From NCBI GenBank assembly GCA_949299545.1, contig CASGAM010000034.1, positions 18,307-82,306 on the forward strand: 64,000 nucleotides of DNA, written 5' to 3'. Below the pieces are notes generated by a model that was given only the letters and a program-made list of their open reading frames with translations, made no database searches and was not told the DNA's origin. Numbering within the stretch: position 1 is the stretch's first letter; each line of letters starts with the position of its first letter. Source of the DNA: an uncultured Prevotellaceae bacterium. GTDB lineage: Bacteria > Bacteroidota > Bacteroidia > Bacteroidales > Bacteroidaceae. Positions 43,277 through 52,822 of this stretch are shown piece by piece. The translations under genes were made by a program, and so were the position numbers.

Positions 43277-45144
43277 TTGATTCCCAATTTAGCGTTATAC
43301 TCTTTCAAAGTCTTCAACTGGTCGACACGTACATGGATGAAGTTTTCGATGCCGGCGGCTTTCAGTTCGTTAGCGCAGGCTGGGGCACCAGCAACTACAA
43401 ACATGGCGCGGCCGTCCAAAGCCTTGAATGCCGGAATGGCATATTCAGCGTATTCATCGTCGCTTGAGCAAAGCACAACAATGTCTGCGCCGGCTTTCAA
43501 TGCGGCATCTACGCCTTCTTCTACTGTTTCAAAACCTAAATTGTCGATAACCTTATAACCGGCGCAAGCCAAAAAGTTGCAACTGAACTGTGCGCGGGCT
43601 TGACGCATGGCCAGATTGCCGATGGTCAACATGAACGCTACCGGCTGTTTAGCAGCCTGTTCTGTTTGCAGGCGTAAATCCTCGAAGTCTGATGCCAAAC
43701 GTGAAGCTTCGATTTTTGCGTAAGGTTTTTCACATTCCTGATCATGTCTGTGGCTACCGCAACAGTTGCCACTTTTAATCGGAGTCTTGCCTTCGCTTTT
43801 TTCATTGAAGTTAGGGAACTGGTTCGTGCCGAGCATGAACTCTTTGCGTTTGCCTGCGTTTGCATGGCGGGCTGCATTCGTTTCATTGATGGCATTTTGA
43901 ATTGTTCCTGCTTTGGCTGCAGCCAAGAAACCACCTTCGTCTTCAATGGACAAGAACAGTTTCCATGCTTCTTCAGCTAAGGATTGGGTTAGTTTCTCAA
44001 TGAAGTAAGAGCCGCCGGCAACGTCTACAATCTTGTCGAAGTGACTTTCTTCTTGTAATAGCAGTTGTTGGTTACGGGCGATGCGTTCTGCAAAGTCGGT
44101 CGGTATTTCATACGGTGCGTCAAATGGTGTCACAACAATAGAGTCCACATTGGCTAGGGCGGCACTCATTGTTTCCGTCTGTGAACGTAGCATATTGACA
44201 TAACTGTCAAATATCGTCATATTGTAGGTTGTTGTTGTGGCATTGACATACATTTTGCAGGCGCAATCACATTGAGGATTGTATTTTTTGACTATATGAG
44301 ACCATAATAGGCGGGCTGCACGGAATTTTGCGATTTCCATGAAATAAACGCCACCGATGCCGAAATTAAACTTGATGCTTTTAGCCGCTTGGTCAACGGG
44401 TACGCCGGCCTCAACCAACTGGCTGAGATATTCGTTACCCCATGCTAAAGCGTAACCTAATTCTTGGTAAACATAGGCACCGTTGTTGCAAAGCGTGTCC
44501 GCATTAACATTGATGCAACGGAATTTGGGGAACTTTTCAAGCGCTTTGATAATGGTACTGGCATTAGGCAAAAGGGCGGCGGTATCTTTACCTTTGGTCA
44601 GCATCTTCTGCATGGGATCAAAGTTAACGCTGCCTGTAATCTTGTTCGCATCGTAGCCCTTGGCCGTAAAATAGTTAGCCAAAAGGCTAGCCAGTTCCAA
44701 GGTATGTCCTTGGCATGTGGCGAAGTTCAGTTCCACTGCTTCAGCCTGGATGCCGTCGAGTAAAGTTTCGATATAAGCGGCGTCCATGTCCTTAGCAGGA
44801 ATCTTAAAGCCAAGCGAGGTGACGCCCTTGTTCAGAATGTCAAGTGCTTTGGTGTTGGCTTCTTTTGCGTCAGTTACTTTGATGTTCTGACGTACGTACC
44901 AGTTGTTACTGTCTTTTTTGTTGCCTCTGAGATAGGGGAACTGACCTGGAAGTGAATTGGTTTGTGCCATACCCTCCAAGTCTTCTTTTTGGTAGAACGG
45001 TTCCATACTGAACCCTTCGTTGGTTTTCCAAACCATCTTCTTCTGATAGTCCGCACCTTTCAGGTCGACAATGATTTTGTCTATCCACTCCTGTTTGGTA
45101 GGGGCTGTAAAATCAGAGAAGAGTTTCTCTTTACTATCTGCCAT
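43273..45144 (-). CDS. mutA: Methylmalonyl-CoA mutase, small subunit
   Basis: This 623-residue partner of MutB has the same two-domain fold but is not catalytic. The sequence starts [20 protein letters not shown] and contains [13 protein letters not shown], a decayed form of the substrate-site motif. In the C-terminal domain the B12-binding His motif is absent; the place reads [19 protein letters not shown]. An internal Cys/His-rich insert ([15 protein letters not shown]) is unusual and might bind metal. The ATG at 45144 was chosen because the family N-terminus begins there and a -7 box lies upstream. It overlaps mutB by four bases. Confidence 0.94.
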   Translation of the reverse strand: MADSKEKLFSDFTAPTKQEWIDKIIVDLKGADYQKKMVWKTNEGFSMEPFYQKEDLEGMAQTNSLPGQFPYLRGNKKDSNNWYVRQNIKVTDAKEANTKALDILNKGVTSLGFKIPAKDMDAAYIETLLDGIQAEAVELNFATCQGHTLELASLLANYFTAKGYDANKITGSVNFDPMQKMLTKGKDTAALLPNASTIIKALEKFPKFRCINVNADTLCNNGAYVYQELGYALAWGNEYLSQLVEAGVPVDQAAKSIKFNFGIGGVYFMEIAKFRAARLLWSHIVKKYNPQCDCACKMYVNATTTTYNMTIFDSYVNMLRSQTETMSAALANVDSIVVTPFDAPYEIPTDFAERIARNQQLLLQEESHFDKIVDVAGGSYFIEKLTQSLAEEAWKLFLSIEDEGGFLAAAKAGTIQNAINETNAARHANAGKRKEFMLGTNQFPNFNEKSEGKTPIKSGNCCGSHRHDQECEKPYAKIEASRLASDFEDLRLQTEQAAKQPVAFMLTIGNLAMRQARAQFSCNFLACAGYKVIDNLGFETVEEGVDAALKAGADIVVLCSSDDEYAEYAIPAFKALDGRAMFVVAGAPACANELKAAGIENFIHVRVDQLKTLKEYNAKLGIK

Positions 45145-45179
45145 ACTTATACTGTTAAAAAAGTGTTTTATCAATCGGA

Positions 45180-45187
45180 CAAAATTA
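45180..45187 (-). promoter_or_regulatory. Promoter box of mutA-mutB
   Basis: Minus-strand TAATTTTG, an exact TAnnTTTG, 35 bp before the ATG at 45144. Confidence 0.55.
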
Positions 45188-45250
45188 GCAAATCTTTTGC
45201 TCTTACCCAAAAATAGTTGTTTAAAAACGCGAAGATGTCGTTTTTTTGTA

Positions 45251-45258
45251 TAAATTTG
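45251..45258 (+). promoter_or_regulatory. Promoter box of the YidE/AspT-type gene
   Basis: TAAATTTG, an exact TAnnTTTG, 40 bp before the ATG at 45299. Confidence 0.55.
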
Positions 45259-45298
45259 CAGTTGAAAAACGCTTTTTGTATTAAATTTTATTAAAAAT

Positions 45299-46987
45299 AT
45301 GAATTGGTTAGATCAGTTGTTGTTTGACTCGGATTCAATTGCGCATATTGTGTTACTTTATACGGTAGTGATTTCGGTGGGCATTTACTTGGGCAAGATC
45401 AAGTTCTTTGGCATTTCACTGGGGGTTACTTTCGTGTTGTTCGCCGGCATTCTGGCTGGGCATTTTGGATTTACCGGGACAACGTCCACGTTGAATTTTT
45501 TGCAGGATTTCGGGCTGATACTTTTTGTTTATTGCATCGGTTTGCAGGTCGGCCCGGGCTTTTTCGAATCCTTCAAGAAAGGTGGTATTATCATGAATTT
45601 GTTAGCATGTGGTATTGTCGCATTGAACATCGTTGTGATGTTGGCACTTTATTTTGCTTTTTTTGACACCTCTGATCCTCAAAACCTGCCGATGATGGTG
45701 GGTGTTCTTTGTGGGGCGGTAACGAATACGCCGGGATTGGGTGCAGCTACAGAGGCCCTCACGCAGGTGTTTGCTGAAGGAACCATTCCTCAGATTGCAT
45801 CAGGTTATGCTTGTGCTTATCCTTTAGGTGTAGTAGGTATCATAGCGGCCACCATTTCCATCCGTTATTTATGTGGTATTGTTCTGAAGGATGAGGAAGA
45901 TAAAATCATTGCAGAACAGGCAGAGAATCCGCATGCTAAACCGCACAAAATGACATTGCGCGTTTCTAATACGGCGCTCGATGGCAAAACGATGCTGCAG
46001 GTGAGAGATTTTCTCGGACGTGATTACGTTTGTTCGCGTTCTTTGCATGAAGGTCATGTAAGCATTCCGAATAGAGATACGAAGTTATACGTCGGAGACA
46101 ATCTTTTTATTGTTTGTGCTGAGGATGATGCTGAAGCTATCAAGGCTTTTATCGGGCCGGAAGAATCTGTTGACTGGGAAGTGCAAGATGTTCCGATGGT
46201 GTCAAAAAGTATATTGGTGACTCAGCCGAAAATGAATGGAAAAACCTTTGGCCAGTTGCATTTCAGTTCAGTATATGGCGTGAATGTGACACGCATTTCT
46301 CGTTCCGGTATGAATCTGTATGCAGACCGTAACCTGCGCATGCAGATTGGTGACAAAATTGTGGTAGTGGGGCCAGAGGACGCTGTTGACAGGGTTGCGA
46401 ATCTGATGGGTAATTCCGTGAAGCGGCTTGATCATCCGAATCTTCTCACTATTTTTGTTGGAATCTTGGTTGGTATTGTTTTCGGAAGCATACCTTTTGC
46501 TTTTCCGGGTATCCCTACACCTGTGAAATTAGGTTTGGCCGGAGGTCCGCTTATTGTTGCTATTTTGATAGGGCGTTTTGGTTACAAGTTGCATTTGGTA
46601 ACTTATGTCTCTACAAGTGCTAATTTCATGTTGCGTGAGTTTGGGTTGGCCTTGTTCCTTGCCAGCGTCGGTATCAAGGCAGGAGAGAACTTCGTCAATA
46701 CGGTCGTAGCTGGAGATGGTTTGAAATATGTATGGACTGGTTTCCTAATAACTGTAATACCTATACTGATTATTGGATTAATAGCTCGTCTACGGTATAA
46801 GTTGAACTACTTCACCATCATGGGTCTGATTGCCGGTAGTACGACTGACCCTCCTGCTTTGGCTTTTGCTAATCAGTCTTCAAATAGCGACGCGCCGGCT
46901 GTTGGTTATTCTACGGTTTATCCGTTGACGATGTTCCTGCGTATTCTTACTGCCCAGTTGATTGTTTTGCTGATGTGCAGTGTTTGA
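45299..46987 (+). CDS. AspT/YidE-family transporter with two TrkA-C domains
   Basis: This 562-residue inner-membrane protein has two halves of about five helices each, joined by a cytoplasmic middle (about 195-380) that carries two TrkA-C (RCK_C) domains. These appear at [20 protein letters not shown] and at [20 protein letters not shown]. Family motifs are [23 protein letters not shown]-like [16 protein letters not shown], and a second copy [16 protein letters not shown]. Family members include the aspartate:alanine antiporter AspT; most others have unknown substrates, often guessed to be C4 acids. It is divergent from mutA-mutB and close to other C4-acid metabolism genes, which makes a dicarboxylate or amino acid a fair but unproven guess. 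Confidence 0.9.
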   Translation: MNWLDQLLFDSDSIAHIVLLYTVVISVGIYLGKIKFFGISLGVTFVLFAGILAGHFGFTGTTSTLNFLQDFGLILFVYCIGLQVGPGFFESFKKGGIIMNLLACGIVALNIVVMLALYFAFFDTSDPQNLPMMVGVLCGAVTNTPGLGAATEALTQVFAEGTIPQIASGYACAYPLGVVGIIAATISIRYLCGIVLKDEEDKIIAEQAENPHAKPHKMTLRVSNTALDGKTMLQVRDFLGRDYVCSRSLHEGHVSIPNRDTKLYVGDNLFIVCAEDDAEAIKAFIGPEESVDWEVQDVPMVSKSILVTQPKMNGKTFGQLHFSSVYGVNVTRISRSGMNLYADRNLRMQIGDKIVVVGPEDAVDRVANLMGNSVKRLDHPNLLTIFVGILVGIVFGSIPFAFPGIPTPVKLGLAGGPLIVAILIGRFGYKLHLVTYVSTSANFMLREFGLALFLASVGIKAGENFVNTVVAGDGLKYVWTGFLITVIPILIIGLIARLRYKLNYFTIMGLIAGSTTDPPALAFANQSSNSDAPAVGYSTVYPLTMFLRILTAQLIVLLMCSV

Positions 46988-47022
46988 TTTTTGAGAAGTT
47001 TTTTGTATTGTTCTTTATGGAT

Positions 47023-47069
47023 ACACAACAGCCATGACATATTTCCAATGTCATGGTTGTTGTGTTTTG
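47023..47069 (+). terminator. Terminator after the YidE/AspT-type gene
   Basis: An 18-bp stem (47023-47040 with 47048-47065, one G-U) with a 7-base loop, followed by TTTTG. It starts 36 bp past the stop codon. Confidence 0.8.
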
Positions 47070-47118
47070 ATAAATGCCAAGGAATAGTAAAAGTGCTATG
47101 GCAAGAGAATTTTATCAA

Positions 47119-47616
47119 TTATCCGTGTAATGGCATTTCAATCACTTCCAAGTCCTTGAATTGTTTGCCGTCGACAGTAAGTCGTACCAGCGTGCGTACT
47201 TTCTGCCAACCTGTAAGTCCGGCGGCACCGGGGTTGATGTGCAACAGGTTGAGCGTTGGGTCGAATTGTACCTTTAAAATATGGGAATGTCCGCTGATAA
47301 ACAGTTGCGGGGGATTACTGAAAAGGCTTTGTTTGATTTGTGGAGCGTATTTCCCGGGATAACCGCCGATATGGGTCATGAGGATGTCGGCTTCTTCACA
47401 TCTTCTTCGCAACTTCTCGCCGTACATACGCCGTAAGTCACCGCCGTCGCAGTTGCCGCATACGGCGTGAAGCGGCCTGAAGGCGGCTAATCTTTCTGCA
47501 ACTTCTGTCGATCCGATATCGCCTGCATGCCATATCTCGTCGCATGCTTCAAAGTACGTTAAATATTTCTCGTCCCAATAACCGTGCGTATCGGAAAGTA
47601 TACCGATTTTTCTCAA
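47119..47616 (-). CDS. YfcE-type metallophosphoesterase
   Basis: This 165-residue protein shows the full set of the calcineurin-like fold: SDTHG (D-x-H), WHAGDIGS (GD), VCGNCDGGD (GN[C/H]D), THIGGYP (late His) and SGHSH (GHxH). It is the short single-domain type, like E. coli YfcE and archaeal MJ0936, which act on phosphodiesters in vitro; the natural substrate is usually unknown. It overlaps the kinase-like gene upstream by four bases, so it is the last gene of a three-gene operon. Confidence 0.92.
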   Translation of the reverse strand: MRKIGILSDTHGYWDEKYLTYFEACDEIWHAGDIGSTEVAERLAAFRPLHAVCGNCDGGDLRRMYGEKLRRRCEEADILMTHIGGYPGKYAPQIKQSLFSNPPQLFISGHSHILKVQFDPTLNLLHINPGAAGLTGWQKVRTLVRLTVDGKQFKDLEVIEMPLHG

Positions 47617-48242
47617 AGTTTCAGCGTTTTGATGATGAATGATTTGACAAATTCAGTTGTGCCTTCGATGCCTAATGCTGATGAGTTGATGCACAAATGA
47701 TAAGAGTCTGCCATGCCCCATGTCTTGGCACTGTAATAGTTGTAATATGAGGCTCTGCCTTCATCGCCGCTGATGATTTTTTTTCTTGCTTCGTCTGGTG
47801 AGATGTTTAAACGGTCACAAAGTCGGGCTATACGGTCTTCAATGTTTCCGGTAATAAAGATATTAACACATCTCGGGTTGTCTCTTAAAATGTAATCTGC
47901 GCAACGTCCCACAAAAACGCATGATGATTTCGCTGCAGCCTTGCGGATGGCATCACTTTGGAATTTGAATAGAGACTCGTCGCTCAACTGGTTATTGTAA
48001 GGCCCTTCGCTGCTGCTTAGTAACGGTGCAAAAGAGCTGACGAGTAATTTCATAAAGCCTTTTCTTTCGTCTTTGCGAACGAAGAACTTCTTGTTAAAGC
48101 CGCTTTCCTGGGCTGCCAGGTCAAGTAATTCTTTGTCATAGAAGCTGATACCGAAGTCTTGTGCCAGCTGTTTTCCGATGATGTGCCCGCCACTGCCCAA
48201 CTGACGGCCTATGTTGATGATGAAAGGTTCTTGGTTATTCAT
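47613..48242 (-). CDS. Cytidylate-kinase-like family protein
   Basis: This 209-residue protein belongs to the Cytidylate_kin2 type of P-loop proteins. It has NIGRQLGSGGHIIGKQLAQD as the phosphate-binding start (GRQxGSGG replaces the usual GxxxxGKS), then YDKELLDLAAQESGF, SCVFVGRCADYIL and VNIFITGNIEDRIARL. It is distinct from the housekeeping cmk. The family is widespread in anaerobes and gut bacteria, and its phosphate acceptor is not established. The gene overlaps the MATE gene by eight bases and the phosphoesterase by four. Confidence 0.9.
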   Translation of the reverse strand: MNNQEPFIINIGRQLGSGGHIIGKQLAQDFGISFYDKELLDLAAQESGFNKKFFVRKDERKGFMKLLVSSFAPLLSSSEGPYNNQLSDESLFKFQSDAIRKAAAKSSCVFVGRCADYILRDNPRCVNIFITGNIEDRIARLCDRLNISPDEARKKIISGDEGRASYYNYYSAKTWGMADSYHLCINSSALGIEGTTEFVKSFIIKTLKL

Positions 48243-49596
48243 GGTTTTCTGCTAACTTTTTAAATTTCTTGTATTGGTTGTGTAACATCAATGATGCCAC
48301 GACGCAAGCCATGAGGTCAGATGCTGGCATGGCCAGCCATACGCCTTTGACGCCCCAGAAATGAGGCAGGATTAACGTCAGTGGAATGAGAAAAAGCATT
48401 TGACGGGTCAGCGAGAGAAAAATGCTCTTGCCGGCATAGCCGATGCTTTGGAAGAAATTGGTTGTTACCATTTGCATTCCTATGAACGGAAAGAACATCA
48501 CGACGATGCGCATCCCTTTTTCAGAGATGTCGATCAGTTCAGTATCCGTCGTGAAAGCGCGTACACACAAGCCCGGCATAAGTTCGCCGACAAGGAAACC
48601 CGTGGTTGTGATGGCTGTTCCCCACAGAAGAGTATAACGCAGTACTTTCAATACGCGGTTGTATTTTTGCGCTCCGAAGTTATACCCTGCTATCGGCTGC
48701 ATGCCTTGGTTCAACCCGATGACGATCATGATGAACAGGAACGAGAAACGGTTTACAATACCAAAGGCGCCTATGGCAAGGTCGCCTCCGTAAGCACCGA
48801 GGCTGCGGTTGATGATGATGACAACTAAACAGGCGCAACTGTTCATCAGAAATGGTGAAAGACCGATGGCTAAAGTGTCCCTGACAATGTTTTTCTTAAG
48901 ACGGTAGGTTCCTTTCTGAAAATGGATGGTTTCTTTCTTGTTGGAAAGAATCATGATTTGCCATACGAGTGCCAGGATTTGTGCCAGGATCGTGGCATAG
49001 GCCGCACCTTCGATACCCCATCCCAAACCGTAAATGAAAATCGGGTCGAGTATGGCGTTGATGACCACCGTGAAAATAGTGGCGTTCATCGCACTTTGAG
49101 GATGCCCGGCCGAGCGGAGTACGCTGTTAAATGTCAGATAGGAGTGTGTAACCACGTTGCCTGCAAGGATAATCTTCATGTAATCGCGTGCATAAGGGAT
49201 GGTGGCTTCACTGGCGCCGAAGAAATAAAGTATAGGGTCTAAGAACAGCAGGCAAATGATGCTGAACGAGATACCCAATATAAGGGTCAACGTGACTACG
49301 TTGCCTAATATTTTCTCTGCGGTTCCGTAATCTTTCTGCCCTAATTTTACCGAGATGAGTGTTGAAGCTCCGACACCGACCATCGCGCCGAAGGCGGCTG
49401 AAAGATTCATAAACGGGAATGTCAGTGCTAAGCCGGAAATGGCCATCGGGCCCACACCGTGTCCAATGAAGATACTGTCTACCATGTTGTAAAGGGAAGA
49501 CGCCGTCATGGCAATGATGGCCGGGATAGCATACTGGGCCAGCAATTTCCTGACATCCAGAGTTCCTAAATCCAAAGGAGAAGTCTTGTTTGTCAT
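48235..49596 (-). CDS. MATE-family efflux transporter
   Basis: This 453-residue inner-membrane protein has 12 predicted helices in two halves. The first opens with YAIPAIIAMTASSLYNMVDS (short form), followed by FIGHGVGPMAISGLALTFP, and the second includes NSCACLVVIIINRSLGAYGG and NQGMQPIAGYNFGAQKYNRV. The DinF/NorM-like form GQKDYGTAEKILGN is also present. MATE pumps export cationic compounds with sodium or proton gradients. It is the first gene of a tightly packed operon with a kinase-like protein and a phosphoesterase. A TAACTTTG box at 49628 is its likely promoter. Confidence 0.93.
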   Translation of the reverse strand: MTNKTSPLDLGTLDVRKLLAQYAIPAIIAMTASSLYNMVDSIFIGHGVGPMAISGLALTFPFMNLSAAFGAMVGVGASTLISVKLGQKDYGTAEKILGNVVTLTLILGISFSIICLLFLDPILYFFGASEATIPYARDYMKIILAGNVVTHSYLTFNSVLRSAGHPQSAMNATIFTVVINAILDPIFIYGLGWGIEGAAYATILAQILALVWQIMILSNKKETIHFQKGTYRLKKNIVRDTLAIGLSPFLMNSCACLVVIIINRSLGAYGGDLAIGAFGIVNRFSFLFIMIVIGLNQGMQPIAGYNFGAQKYNRVLKVLRYTLLWGTAITTTGFLVGELMPGLCVRAFTTDTELIDISEKGMRIVVMFFPFIGMQMVTTNFFQSIGYAGKSIFLSLTRQMLFLIPLTLILPHFWGVKGVWLAMPASDLMACVVASLMLHNQYKKFKKLAENHE

Positions 49597-49627
49597 ATTG
49601 GTGCTGTTTGTTACTGTATATTGCTTG

Positions 49628-49635
49628 CAAAGTTA
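49628..49635 (-). promoter_or_regulatory. Promoter box of the MATE operon
   Basis: Minus-strand TAACTTTG, an exact TAnnTTTG, 31 bp before the ATG at 49596. Confidence 0.6.
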
Positions 49636-49739
49636 CGAAATTAATAAAGAAATAGGCGCTGGTTACGCACAATATTTTTTTAAACGCCTTCTCTGGAAAA
49701 AATATCAAAAAATAAAGATGGTGGATGAGGCTTTTTTAG

Positions 49740-49747
49740 TATCTTTG
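49740..49747 (+). promoter_or_regulatory. Promoter box of the mmd operon
   Basis: TATCTTTG, an exact TAnnTTTG, 64 bp before the ATG at 49812. Confidence 0.6.
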
Positions 49748-49811
49748 TATGCCGTGTCGGCAGTCGGCTCGTTGCCGTTTTACAAACCAAAGACTTTAAA
49801 TCAAAAATAAA

Positions 49812-51365
49812 ATGAGTAACCAGTTAGAGAAAATCAAGGAGTTAGTAGAACTCAGAGCCAAAGCCCGTTTGGGCGGAGGCGAGAAAGCCATTGATAAACA
49901 GCACGAAAGAGGAAAATATACTGCGCGTGAGCGTATTGATATGTTGCTCGATGAAGGTAGTTTTGAGGAGATGGATATGTTCAAGCTTCATCGTTGTACC
50001 AACTTCGGTATGGAAAAGAAACAGTTTCTCGGCGATGGCGTGGTGACCGGAAGCGGTACCATTGACGGGCGTTTGGTATATGTCTTTGCACAGGACTTTA
50101 CCGTTAATGGCGGTTCGCTCTCGGAAACGATGGCAGAGAAAATTTGCAAGGTGATGGAACAAGCCATGAAAATGGGAGCACCGTGTATCGGTATCAACGA
50201 TTCCGGTGGCGCGCGCATTCAGGAAGGCATCAATGCTTTGGGTGGCTATGCCAACATCTTCCAGCGCAATATTGAGGCTTCGGGTGTCATACCTCAGATT
50301 TCCGGTATCTTCGGTCCGTGTGCCGGCGGTGCTGTCTATTCGCCGGCTCTGACAGACTTTATTTTGATGATGGAAGGTACGTCCTATATGTTTCTTACTG
50401 GCCCAAAGGTCGTAAAGACCGTTACCGGAGAGGATGTTTCTCAGGAGGATTTGGGAGGCGCGAGCATGCACGCGACAAAATCAGGCGTTACGCATTTCAC
50501 GGCAGAAACGGAAGAAGAGGCCATGCAGATGATTCGTACGCTCATCAGCTATATTCCTCAGAACAATATGGAAGAAGCGCCGCGCGTGGAATGTACAGAC
50601 CCCATTAACCGTTTGGCTGACTCATTGAATGAGATTATTCCGGATAATCCCAACCAGGCATACGACATGTATGAAGTTATCGGCGCCATTGTCGACAACG
50701 GTGAGTTCTTTGAGGTTCAGCCGGATTTTGCTAAAAATATCATAGTAGGTTTTGCCCGCTTTAACGGACAGAGTGTCGGTGTTGTTGCCAACCAGCCTAA
50801 GTATTATGCCGGTGTGCTTGACTGTAATGCCAGCCGTAAGGGTGCGCGTTTTGTACGCTTCTGTGACGCGTTTAACATTCCTTTGGTAACACTCGTGGAT
50901 GTTCCGGGCTTTTTGCCGGGAACAGGGCAGGAATACAATGCGGTGATCCTTCACGGCGCGAAGTTGTTGTATGCCTATGGTGAGGCGACGGTTCCCAAAG
51001 TAACCGTGACGTTGCGTAAGAGTTATGGTGGGTCTCACATCGTAATGAGTTGCAAACAGTTGCGTGGTGACATCAATTATGCGTGGCCGTCTGCTGAGAT
51101 CGCGGTTATGGGGGCATCAGGTGCCGTTGCCGTGTTGTATGCAAAAGACGCCAAGGAGGCTGAAGATCCAAAGGCTTTCCTTGAAGAAAAGGAGAATGAG
51201 TATAACAAGTTGTTCACCAATCCTTACCAGGCGGCTAAGTATGGTTATATTGACGATGTCATAGAACCGCGCAATACCCGTTTCCGTATTATCAGGGCGT
51301 TGGCACAGTTGAGCAGTAAGAAACTGGCCAATCCGGTGAAGAAACATGGTAATATTCCTTTGTAA
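49812..51365 (+). CDS. mmdA: Methylmalonyl-CoA decarboxylase alpha (carboxyltransferase) subunit
   Basis: This 517-residue carboxyltransferase has two crotonase-like halves. Landmarks are [36 protein letters not shown], the oxyanion [16 protein letters not shown], and in the second half [23 protein letters not shown] (short form) and [20 protein letters not shown]. Alone it would be hard to separate from propionyl-CoA carboxylase beta, but the genes that follow (OadG-like, biotin carrier, OadB-like sodium pump) fix it as the decarboxylase. It moves CO2 from (S)-methylmalonyl-CoA to biotin, giving propionyl-CoA. It is the first of four genes; the next starts 20 bp on. Confidence 0.93.
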   Translation: MSNQLEKIKELVELRAKARLGGGEKAIDKQHERGKYTARERIDMLLDEGSFEEMDMFKLHRCTNFGMEKKQFLGDGVVTGSGTIDGRLVYVFAQDFTVNGGSLSETMAEKICKVMEQAMKMGAPCIGINDSGGARIQEGINALGGYANIFQRNIEASGVIPQISGIFGPCAGGAVYSPALTDFILMMEGTSYMFLTGPKVVKTVTGEDVSQEDLGGASMHATKSGVTHFTAETEEEAMQMIRTLISYIPQNNMEEAPRVECTDPINRLADSLNEIIPDNPNQAYDMYEVIGAIVDNGEFFEVQPDFAKNIIVGFARFNGQSVGVVANQPKYYAGVLDCNASRKGARFVRFCDAFNIPLVTLVDVPGFLPGTGQEYNAVILHGAKLLYAYGEATVPKVTVTLRKSYGGSHIVMSCKQLRGDINYAWPSAEIAVMGASGAVAVLYAKDAKEAEDPKAFLEEKENEYNKLFTNPYQAAKYGYIDDVIEPRNTRFRIIRALAQLSSKKLANPVKKHGNIPL

Positions 51366-51385
51366 TTAAAAACCACAGTATAAAT

Positions 51386-52342
51386 ATGAACAAGAGAATT
51401 TTAAATGTCTTGTTGCTGTTGTGCGCCGCTTCTTTTGCTATGGGGCAGGGAGCCTACAGCTTTAAGATTAACGAAGTGGTAGTTTCAAACACCAACGGGC
51501 TGGTTGACGAGTATGGAGAGCGTTCGGCCTGGATTGAGATTGCCAACACGTCCTGGGGAACCAATAATATCCGCAGTTGTTATCTGACGACGACCCGGGC
51601 TGCTTTGGATAAAAACCTGACTGTTCCGGAGCGCGTAAAGATGATGTCACTTATCCCGAAGGGTGATGCCCGTACTAATTTGGCAGCCAAAGAGCATATC
51701 GTATTCTTTGCCGACAGAAAAACTAATCTTGGTACGTTGCATACCAATTTTACGTTGGTGCCGGGAGAAGAAAATTTCATTGCGCTTTTTGATGGAAACG
51801 GCAAAACGCTGCTTGATTCCGTGACCGTACCGCCACTGCCGGAAAACGCTTCATACGCACGGGTTTACAATGGCGATACTGAAGAGTATGAATGGATTGT
51901 ACTCGATGCAACCGAGGTGACGCCTGGCGGAGCTAACATGGGGCAAGGTAAAGTGGAAGACAAGGTGGCTGAGTTTAAAGAGAAAGACCCGTACGGGTTT
52001 GCCATGTCAATCATGGCGATGGCCATCGTTTTCGGTTGTTTGCTTTTGCTTTATGTGTTTTTCCGCCTTTTCGGATATGTCGTCACGCTGTTGGGCAAGA
52101 TGACCCGTGTGCGTGCCATCCGTTCCATCCATGACAAGGCCGAGCGTGCCACTATCATGGCAAAGCAGGGTATGGAGACTAAGGGTATCGACATGAAGAT
52201 TTATATGGCGGTTATCGCCATGGCGCTTCATGAGTACGAAGAAGATGTACACGATGTGGAAAGCAATGTATTAACCTTGCATCCGGAAGAGCATACAGAC
52301 TGGAATGCTAAGGACAACGCCATGCGTGAATGGCCGAAATAA
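51386..52342 (+). CDS. mmdD: Decarboxylase delta (OadG-like) subunit with periplasmic lamin-tail-like domain
   Basis: This 318-residue protein has an N-terminal signal segment (MNKRILNVLLLLCAASFAMG). A periplasmic domain of about 170 residues follows (YSFKINEVVVSNTNGLVDEY, then WIEIANTSW, FALFDGNGKTLLDSVTVP-like IALFDGNGKTLLDS, VTPGGANMG), which resembles lamin-tail domains. One membrane helix comes next (about 208-230, MSIMAMAIVFGCLLLLYVFF), then a cytoplasmic tail of the OadG type. Ordinary OadG/MmdD is about 100 residues with a single helix, so the front domain is an addition, although I recall similar proteins in other Bacteroides. It sits between mmdA and the biotin carrier and should hold the complex together at the membrane. 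Confidence 0.85.
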   Translation: MNKRILNVLLLLCAASFAMGQGAYSFKINEVVVSNTNGLVDEYGERSAWIEIANTSWGTNNIRSCYLTTTRAALDKNLTVPERVKMMSLIPKGDARTNLAAKEHIVFFADRKTNLGTLHTNFTLVPGEENFIALFDGNGKTLLDSVTVPPLPENASYARVYNGDTEEYEWIVLDATEVTPGGANMGQGKVEDKVAEFKEKDPYGFAMSIMAMAIVFGCLLLLYVFFRLFGYVVTLLGKMTRVRAIRSIHDKAERATIMAKQGMETKGIDMKIYMAVIAMALHEYEEDVHDVESNVLTLHPEEHTDWNAKDNAMREWPK

Positions 52343-52377
52343 AAATTTCTTATCAATCATTTAACAGAATAAATATT

Positions 52378-52818
52378 ATGAAAGAATATAAGTATAAAGT
52401 GAAAGGCGCCGAATATACGGTCAACATCAACGAAGTTGAAGGCAATATCGCTAAAGTAGAGGTTAATGGCATTCCGTTTGAAGTGGAACTTGACCGCCCG
52501 ATGAACACCATGCACACGCCGGTGGTGCGTCCGGTAGCCCATCCGCATCATGCGCCAGCTGTTGCAGCCGCACCGGCCCCACAGCCAGAAGTGCCGGCAG
52601 GTGCCGGAGCAGCTGTCCGTGCCCCGCTTCCGGGGACTATCAATGCCGTGAATGTTACCGTCGGCCAGTCTGTCAAGAAAGGGCAGACGGTAGTTGTTCT
52701 TGAGGCGATGAAAATGGAAAACAATATTACGACGGAGTTTGATGGGACAGTAACGGCCATACATGTAAGTAAGGGCGATTCCGTTCGTGAAGGTGCAATT
52801 TTGGTAACAATAGGATAA
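52378..52818 (+). CDS. mmdC: Decarboxylase gamma subunit, biotin carrier
   Basis: This 146-residue protein has a biotinyl domain at the C-terminus: APLPGTINAVNVTVGQSVKK, then the biotin Lys in VLEAMKMENNITTE, then GDSVREGAILVTIG. The front third is a small folded region (KYKVKGAEYTVNINEVEGN). A His/Pro/Ala-rich linker (about 57-85) acts as a swinging arm. The start MKEYKYKVKG at 52378 fits the family better than an upstream start that overlaps mmdD. It ends four bases before mmdB. Confidence 0.93.
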   Translation: MKEYKYKVKGAEYTVNINEVEGNIAKVEVNGIPFEVELDRPMNTMHTPVVRPVAHPHHAPAVAAAPAPQPEVPAGAGAAVRAPLPGTINAVNVTVGQSVKKGQTVVVLEAMKMENNITTEFDGTVTAIHVSKGDSVREGAILVTIG

Positions 52819-52822
52819 CGCT

